From Symbiodinium natans (taxonomy: Eukaryota > Sar > Dinophyceae > Suessiales > Symbiodiniaceae): a DNA stretch of 22,552 nucleotides. Under the pieces are notes generated by a model that had not been told where the DNA came from, made no database searches, and worked only from the letters and a program-made list of their open reading frames with translations. Location of the stretch: contig CAJNDS010001340.1 in assembly GCA_905221605.1 (NCBI GenBank), forward strand, positions 1-22,552, read 5' to 3'. The translations under genes were made by a program, and so were the position numbers. Positions 17,366 to 22,552 of this stretch are shown here, piece after piece. Position 1 is the first letter of the stretch; each line of letters starts with the position of its first letter.

Positions 17366-18385
17366 TGATTTGCTTTAATGTCCCGCCGTAGGATATACTT
17401 TCGTCGGCCATCCAAGATGGCTCATGAGGAAATAGATTTTGCTTCAATATCCCATCGAATAGATCATGAGAAAATGCTACTTATTTTAATCAATAGATCT
17501 TATGAGGAAATAGGATTTATTCTAATGTCCCATCACAAGATTTGCTTCATATCCCACCCAATAAATCTCATGAGGAAATAAGATTTATTTTAGCGTTAAT
17601 ATCCCAATCAATAAATCTCATGAAGAAGTAGGAATTACTTTAGTATCCCGCCACAAGATTTTTTTATATCCTATCCAGAAGTCTCATAAGGAAATGAGAT
17701 TTATTTTATTGCCCCACCTAGGATTTGCTTCAAGATCCCATCCAATAAATCTCATATGGAAACAAGATTATTATCCCTCGTAAGATTTGCTTTAGTGTCC
17801 CGCGCTGTAAATCTCGTAAAGAAATAAGTTTTGCTTTAGTATCCCACCATAAGATTTGTTATAATATCCCTCCCAATAAATCTCATGAATAAATAAAATT
17901 TAATTTAGTATCTTCTCCAATACATGTCGAGAAGAAAGAAAAATTAATTTTCTATTATAAGATTATATTTAATATACCATCCAATAATTCTCATGAAGAA
18001 ATAAGATTTATTGCAATATCCCATCTCAGAATTTATTATAGTGAACTATCCAATAAATCTAATGAAGAAATATGACTTAATTTATTATATTGCCCCATCT
18101 AATTAATCTCATAAAATAATAAAATTAGATCACCCCGACTAATCATGAAGAAGCAAATATATCCTCATAAGATTTAATATCATATCCCACCCAACAAAAT
18201 TCATAGAAAATTTTAATCTCCAATCGTAAAATTTATTTGAGAGTCCCAATCAAATATCATTAAGAAATAAAATTTACTTTAGAATCCCTCCATAAGATTT
18301 ATTTCAATATCCCCCCACCAAAGAAATCCAAATAAAATTTATTCTCATGAAAAAAGATTTATTTAAATTTTCCACCATGACATTC
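17366..18385. repeat. AT-rich satellite, array 2
   Basis: Copies of the same unit of about 69 bp as array 1, more diverged and more AT-rich towards the right end. A block at about 17506-17583 (TCTAATGTCCCATCACAAGA and the following bases) closely matches 15833-15910, pointing to a higher-order repeat rather than simple drift. The array is broken at 18392 by the inverted-terminus element. Confidence 0.85.
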
Positions 18386-18590
18386 ATTTTAACTAGAGGG
18401 GACCCGTCGATTCCATCGACGGCATATTCGCCTATTGAATGCAAAAAGACGTACGCCAAAGCTTGGAAGAAAAACGGATAAATAAAAGATCCAATTAATT
18501 TCGGGATCCCTATATAGAAACCTGAGAGTCTGACGCGCGAGCGTAGTGGGCACCAACGCGTCCAACAACAATTTGAACGAATGATGAAGC

Positions 18591-18974
18591 TTGAAGATAA
18601 GATTCAAGAAATTCATCATCCAATCGTTATATGAGCCCAAGCAAATGAAAGGGAATCCGCATCCACGAGAGCAAGAAGAATTTCGAATTCTCCAAGATGT
18701 CTCGACGTACTTAAAAATCCGTCACCACCCCCAATTACGAGTCATCCCACAAAGACGAAAAAGGAATAAGAAGAATCGAAGATTCCTAAATATAAAGAAT
18801 CAAAAAAAGAGACGAATCATCGCTTCAACAAGATATTCTGATGAGACGAAATATGATTTCAATCTCCTCCAATATCCATTGTGCTCAGAAGATAGGCTCG
18901 ACCCATCATCCTGCACGAGGGATATCCTACAAGGAATTCGAATGAAAGAGAAAATTCATGAATCACTCATATAG
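18591..18974 (+). CDS. 127-residue basic ORF, unknown (speculative)
   Basis: A frame just inside the left inverted repeat. It is rich in Lys and Arg, with VIPQRRKRNKKNRRF and NQKKRRIIASTRYSD, followed by LCSEDRLDPSSCTRDI. The basic stretches look like nuclear-localisation or nucleic-acid-binding sequence, but AT-rich purine-biased DNA easily gives Lys/Arg-rich frames. Part of it overlaps DNA shared with the LINE 3' flank at about 16285, so it may be non-coding LINE tail. I do not recognise a family. Confidence 0.15.
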   Translation: MKIRFKKFIIQSLYEPKQMKGNPHPREQEEFRILQDVSTYLKIRHHPQLRVIPQRRKRNKKNRRFLNIKNQKKRRIIASTRYSDETKYDFNLLQYPLCSEDRLDPSSCTRDILQGIRMKEKIHESLI

Positions 18975-19032
18975 ATCCAAGAAGGTTGTGACGGTGGGGG
19001 GGACATTGGATTTCGATGAGCTGGAATTCCCT

Positions 19033-19227
19033 CTATAAATCGAAACTCAAATGATCCAGATATTCCTGAAAAGAAGATCCCGTCTCATGCCGACAACACT
19101 CGTCGATCCGATCACACAAATTAGTTAATACATCCCAGACCCCTTGTTCAAGGTCACCCAAATTCTCAAAGATGATGGGTCCGAAGCCAAAATTAACCGC
19201 CTCGCACCTCGCAACGACAGCCACGCA
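19033..19227 (-). pseudogene. Second LINE reverse-transcriptase C-terminal fragment
   Basis: The minus frame reads FGFGPIIFENLGDLEQGVWD, then VLTNLCDRIDECCRHETGSS, then FQEYLDHLSFDL and a stop. It aligns with the end of the fragment at 16473: GPIIFENLG against EPIVFESMGG, and FQEYLDHLSFDL against YQECLMRLSFDL. The two copies are well diverged, so they are old insertions or different families. Only the last 60 or so residues survive, within the long-inverted-repeat element. Confidence 0.6.
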
Positions 19228-19229
19228 CG

Positions 19230-19790
19230 GTGGGCAAATTAGGACGCAACCTATAATGCCCCAATTACATTAAGAATTAAAATTGAAAATTGAAAAATTT
19301 TTAGGCGTCGTAAAGACATATGTCGTGGCAACTCGAAGTTCATATTCGTTGAAATTAATCAGTTATGAAGAAAATATTGAAAAAGATTAATCAATTGTCA
19401 ATTATAATATAACTCGAAGATATTCTGATCAAGAATTTTACCGAAGGCTAAGGGATACCGAGATTAATATATTAATATGAGATGGAGATTTCTAATTAGT
19501 GCTTTTGGGCGCAGAAGTCGTTTGCACCGTCAGTTGGTCGATAATATATCAATCAATCGATCATCCTGCAATATTACCTTATTAAAACCCCTCCTTCATC
19601 TCCTCAATGAAAACCTTAATTCCAAATATTTCAATATCCATTTCTTTGCATAGATCATCCAATATAGTATCATTGAAATCGTAAGAAAGTATTATAAACG
19701 TACCTTATATCCAGAGGTAAAATCCCGCAAAAATATAAGAAACCTCGCAATCATCAATAATTCCTCAATAATCATAATATCAAAAATCCT
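19230..19790. other. AT-rich unique spacer
   Basis: Very AT-rich DNA without tandem structure or a protein-like frame. I see nothing further in it. Confidence 0.5.
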
Positions 19791-20112
19791 CCCTCCAAAA
19801 TTTCCTCCCTTCAATCATTCCTCCCCAAACCCTAAACAATCCCTAAGCAAATCCTCCTCAACCTCTCAACCCTAACCCCTCAAATCCCAATCCCTCAACC
19901 ACAACCCCAAATCCAAGCCCTCGGCCTTCCCCACAACCCCCTCAATCCTTCAGCCCCAGGCCCTCCTATCCCAAAACCCCCCATCCCCCCCCACACCCAA
20001 CAAAACAAAAACCAATACAACAAAAGCAAAAAACAAACGAATAAGAACCACGATCCCGAACACAGAAATCAGAAAACTATCATATTCATCGCAAAATATG
20101 ACATAATATAAA
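19790..20112. repeat. C-rich, telomere-like degenerate stretch
   Basis: Words such as CCAAACCCTAAACAATCCCT, CAACCCTAACCCCTCAAATC and ACCACAACCCCAAATCCAAG recall CCCTAAA-type telomere repeats. They are scrambled and interrupted. G is scarce on the plus strand up to about 20030. The stretch ends with CAAAAGCAAAAAACAAA at about 20019, a 17-mer found again on the other side of the minisatellite (about 20735). Confidence 0.6.
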
Positions 20113-20625
20113 CCACGGACCACCACCACAAGACTACCACCACGAGACCACCACCACAAGACCACCACCACGAGACCACCACCACAAGACCACCACCACG
20201 AGACCACCACAAGAACACCACCACGAGACCACCACTACGACCACCAACAACAGACCACCCTTACGGACCCCGCCACGGACCACCACCACGGACCAACCAC
20301 CACGGGCCACCGCCGCGGACCACCACCACGGGACCACCACCACGGGACCACCACCATGGGACCACGACCACGGGACCACCACCACGGGACCACCACCACG
20401 AGACAACCACCACGGGACCACCACCATGGAACCACCACCACGACCACCACCACGGACCACCGCCATGGACCACCGCCACCCGGCCACCACCATGGGACCA
20501 CCACCACGGGACCACCACTGCGGCCACCAGGGACCACCACCACCACCACCACACGGGACTACCACCACGCTGTGGGACCACCACGACGAACCACCACGGG
20601 ACCACGGACCACCACCACGTCGGGT
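20113..20625. repeat. 15-bp minisatellite, GACCACCACCACGGG type
   Basis: Some 30 or more imperfect units of GACCACCACCACGGG and close variants (with AAG, CAAGA or ATGG endings) fill 0.5 kb. Because 15 is a multiple of three, frames stay open for over 200 residues on the minus strand (Val/Trp/Gly-rich) and about 100 on plus (Asp/His/Gly-rich). These are repeat artefacts. A short inverted piece (ATGGTGGTGGTCCC) at about 20705 shows that part of the array has turned round. Confidence 0.93.
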
Positions 20626-20725
20626 GGGGTGGGGGGTGGGTGGTTTGGGGTGCTGAGGGGTTGGAGCTGAAAGGCTGGGGGTTTGGGAGTTTTCCCAAAT
20701 GCCCATGGTGGTGGTCCCAGAACCC
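20615..20725 (+). other. G-rich patch with quadruplex potential
   Basis: The plus strand switches abruptly from C-rich to G-rich: GGGTGGGGTGGGGGGTGGGT at about 20621, followed by GGGG and GGGGG runs to about 20690. At least four closely spaced G3+ runs satisfy the usual G-quadruplex pattern. It looks like an inverted piece of the neighbouring C-rich DNA. Confidence 0.65.
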
Positions 20726-20726
20726 A

Positions 20727-20840
20727 AACCATTACAGCAAAAGCAAAAAACAAAACCCCCCAAAACACGACAAAACTCCGGACACAAACCCTATACAATT
20801 TCTATTAAACCCCAAAACCCTACACCGTAACGCGTAAAAC
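20727..20840. repeat. A/C-rich tail with CCCTAAA-like words
   Basis: Starts with the shared CAAAAGCAAAAAACAAA word and continues with AACCCTATACAATTT, AAACCCCAAAACCCTACACC and AAACCCTGAACCC. It mirrors the C-rich stretch left of the minisatellite, as if the minisatellite had expanded inside one degenerate telomere-like block. Confidence 0.5.
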
Positions 20841-21190
20841 CCTGAACCCGGGGAATCCCGAAAATTGCCGGAATTTTGAATTCCTAGAATTTCTCGAGAG
20901 CTGTTTCTGATATGTGATCGTGAGGTCGAACCCCCTTGAATAGCTGGCGGGTGGCGACCGTCATCGGAACTGCCCTGGGCCACGAGATTTCCTTGAAGAT
21001 TTCCTTGAAGGTAAAGGGGCACCACGTCATCACTGTTGCGCTGGAACCTTAAATCCAACCCGGCAAGCCCAAACCTCAATCCGGGTGATTCCGAAAATTC
21101 CGCAAGTTTTCAGCTCCGGGTGATTTCCAAAATTCCCAGGATTTTTAGACAAAAAGTGTTAAAATTCCCGGAATTTTCAGGATCCCCCCA
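20840..21190. repeat. Scattered AATTCCCGGAATTTT near-palindromes
   Basis: Motifs like GAAAATTGCCGGAATTTTGA (20860), ATTCCGAAAATTCCG (21091), TTTCCAAAATTCCCAGG (21124) and AAAATTCCCGGAATTTTCAG (21161) recur, each nearly self-complementary. A 12-bp tandem (GATTTCCTTGAA twice) lies at about 20988-21011. No gene is seen. Confidence 0.5.
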
Positions 21191-21396
21191 CAAGGCCCTT
21201 ACAAGCAGCCAAATGGACCGGAAGAGGAGGCGGGGCATCCGACAAGGCGGCCGCAGAGCGAAAATGGGGGTCGAGCCCGCAGCCTTTCAGAGGGATATTA
21301 AAATAAATCCATTTTCCTCCAAGAGTGGGACACTTTGTTCCTTCAGGCAGCTAGATCCTAAATCTGAAGTGATAATCCCTAAATCTTGCCTTCACA
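21190..21396. other. Unique inner DNA beside the right inverted end
   Basis: Contains GGCGGGGCATCCGACAAGGC at about 21229, similar to GGCGCATGCGACAAGGCGG at about 16399 near the first LINE fragment. That is a hint of more LINE-derived DNA. The 195-residue plus frame from 21036 crosses this and the right inverted repeat. Confidence 0.35.
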
Positions 21397-21574
21397 TTTC
21401 ATCATTCGTTCGAATTCTTTTGAAGCTCAATGTCAGGCTCTTAGAATTCTATAAAGGGATCCCGAAATTAAGTGGATCTTTTATTTGTCCGTATCTCTTC
21501 AAAATTTTGGCGTACGTCTTCTTCCATTCAATAGGCGAATATATCATTGATGGAATCGACGGGTCCCCTCTAGT

Positions 21575-22552
21575 ATCTCATCATAGGATTTATAAAAAAA
21601 ATCCCACTTCATGGGATTCATAAGGAAATAGGATTTGTTTTAGAGTCCTACCCTGTAGATCTCATGAGGCAACAAGAAATATCGTCGGATTTCCTTTGGT
21701 AATTACCCGATAAAATTGGAACCGTATGGATTTTTACGTTAACGATTGTTTCTTTGTCGATACGATTTCTTTTCGCTCGTTAGCTTGAATAGTATCTCAT
21801 GACAAATTTTGAGAATTTATTTATTGGGATAAAGGGACGAATTTCTAGAAAAAATAAGATTGATATCCCATCCTAGGATTCGGTTTAAAATCTTTTCCAA
21901 TAGATCTCATGAGGAAGTAGGATTTGCTTTAGTTTCCTATGTAGGATTCGCTCTAGTATTCCGCCCAGGAGATCTAGTGAAGAAGTAAGATTCGTTTTCG
22001 TGACCCGCCACAGGATTAGCTTTATTGTCCTACTTAGTAGCTTTCATGAAGAAATAGGATTTGTTTAGTCTCCCATTCAATAGGATTCATGAGGAAGTAG
22101 GAGGAGGAAATAGGATTTACTTTAATGTCCCATTAAAGGATTTGTATTAATATCCAGGTCTCATGAGGAACAATATTTGCTCTCGTGTCCCACCTCAGTA
22201 TTTACTTTAGTGATTTGCTTTAGTGTCCCACCATAGGATGTGCTTCAGCGTCCCACTCAATACGTTTCATGAGAAAATAGATTTTCCCATTGTAAGATTT
22301 GCTCCAATTTCCCATCAGATAGGTCTTATCCAATAGGTCTCATGAAGAAATAAGATTTGCTATAATATCCCGTCATAGGATTGTTTTGGTGATCCTCCCA
22401 CTAGATCTCATGAGGAAACGGGATTTGCTCCAATATCGTGTCCCCATTCAATAGATTTCATGAAGAAATAGGATTTCCTCCCACAAGATTTGCTTTAAAA
22501 TCCCACCAGATAGCTCTCATGAGGAAATAGGATTTATTCTAATGTCCCATCA
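21575..22552. repeat. AT-rich satellite, array 3
   Basis: Same unit of about 69 bp as arrays 1 and 2. From 22042 to the window end it is a nearly exact copy of 15380-15863, with a handful of substitutions and one indel of about 27 bp (extra bases at about 22280-22306). The matching continues to the last base, so the duplication runs beyond the window. Confidence 0.88.

Larger units (their letters stand above)
18392..21574. mobile_element. 3.18-kb element with long terminal inverted repeats
   Basis: The left end (18392 to about 18592) and right end (about 21397 to 21574) are reverse complements. Both start ACTAGAGGGGACCCGTCGAT, and the outer 135 bp are about 85 per cent alike; similarity fades inwards, with an extra GC-rich piece of about 30 bp in the left end. 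Satellite sequence flanks both sides and appears to resume where it was broken, as expected of an insertion. A target-site duplication is not clear (only TA-like bases). Inside are a LINE fragment, telomere-like C-rich DNA and a minisatellite; no transposase is recognised. Long inverted ends suit a Mutator-like or foldback-type DNA element, but an inverted duplication of host DNA is also possible. Confidence 0.62.

Noticed and set aside
20134-20787. 217-residue minus-strand frame rich in Val, Trp and Gly
   Set aside because: Produced by the 15-bp minisatellite, whose unit length is a multiple of three, so frames stay open by default.

Overview
The window looks like eukaryotic nuclear DNA, probably from an alga or other protist; the species cannot be settled from sequence alone. 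There is no bacterial gene density. Instead there are split open frames with GT-AG junctions, many microsatellites and minisatellites, a decayed non-LTR retrotransposon (LINE) of the kind common in algae and protists, and a long-terminal-inverted-repeat element. The GC-balanced, CAG-rich left part resembles dinoflagellate or related protist DNA, but the introns I can support are very short (about 62-115 nt).

Layout. 1-3.7 kb: no convincing gene. 3.8-8.3 kb: a run of candidate coding exons on the minus strand, with several GT-AG introns that keep the frame; the product is not recognised. 8.5-9.5 kb: duplicated blocks, a GA tract and two minisatellites. 10.33-10.87 kb: a foldback with nearly identical 0.2 kb arms. 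10.9-12.04 kb: the best gene in the window, a minus-strand spliced gene with a Tudor-like domain across two exons, followed by an Ala/Arg-rich segment over two more exons. 12.2-12.6 kb: a large CAG and mixed triplet array. 12.6-14.9 kb: weak exon candidates only.

Near 14.95 kb the character changes. An almost G-free A/C-rich stretch leads into AT-rich DNA built from a degenerate repeat of about 69 bp (three arrays). Between arrays 1 and 2 lies a decayed LINE reverse-transcriptase C-terminal region on the minus strand. Between arrays 2 and 3 lies a 3.18 kb element with inverted termini of about 180-200 bp. It holds a second LINE fragment, telomere-like C-rich DNA and a 15-bp CCACCACGG-type minisatellite. 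A stretch of about 0.5 kb recurs almost unchanged 6.67 kb apart (15,380 and 22,042).

The left part can be read as ordinary gene-bearing DNA. The right part looks like repeat-rich, possibly subtelomeric or heterochromatic DNA, or a different molecule joined in assembly. All gene models come from reading frames and splice motifs by eye; no homology search was possible.
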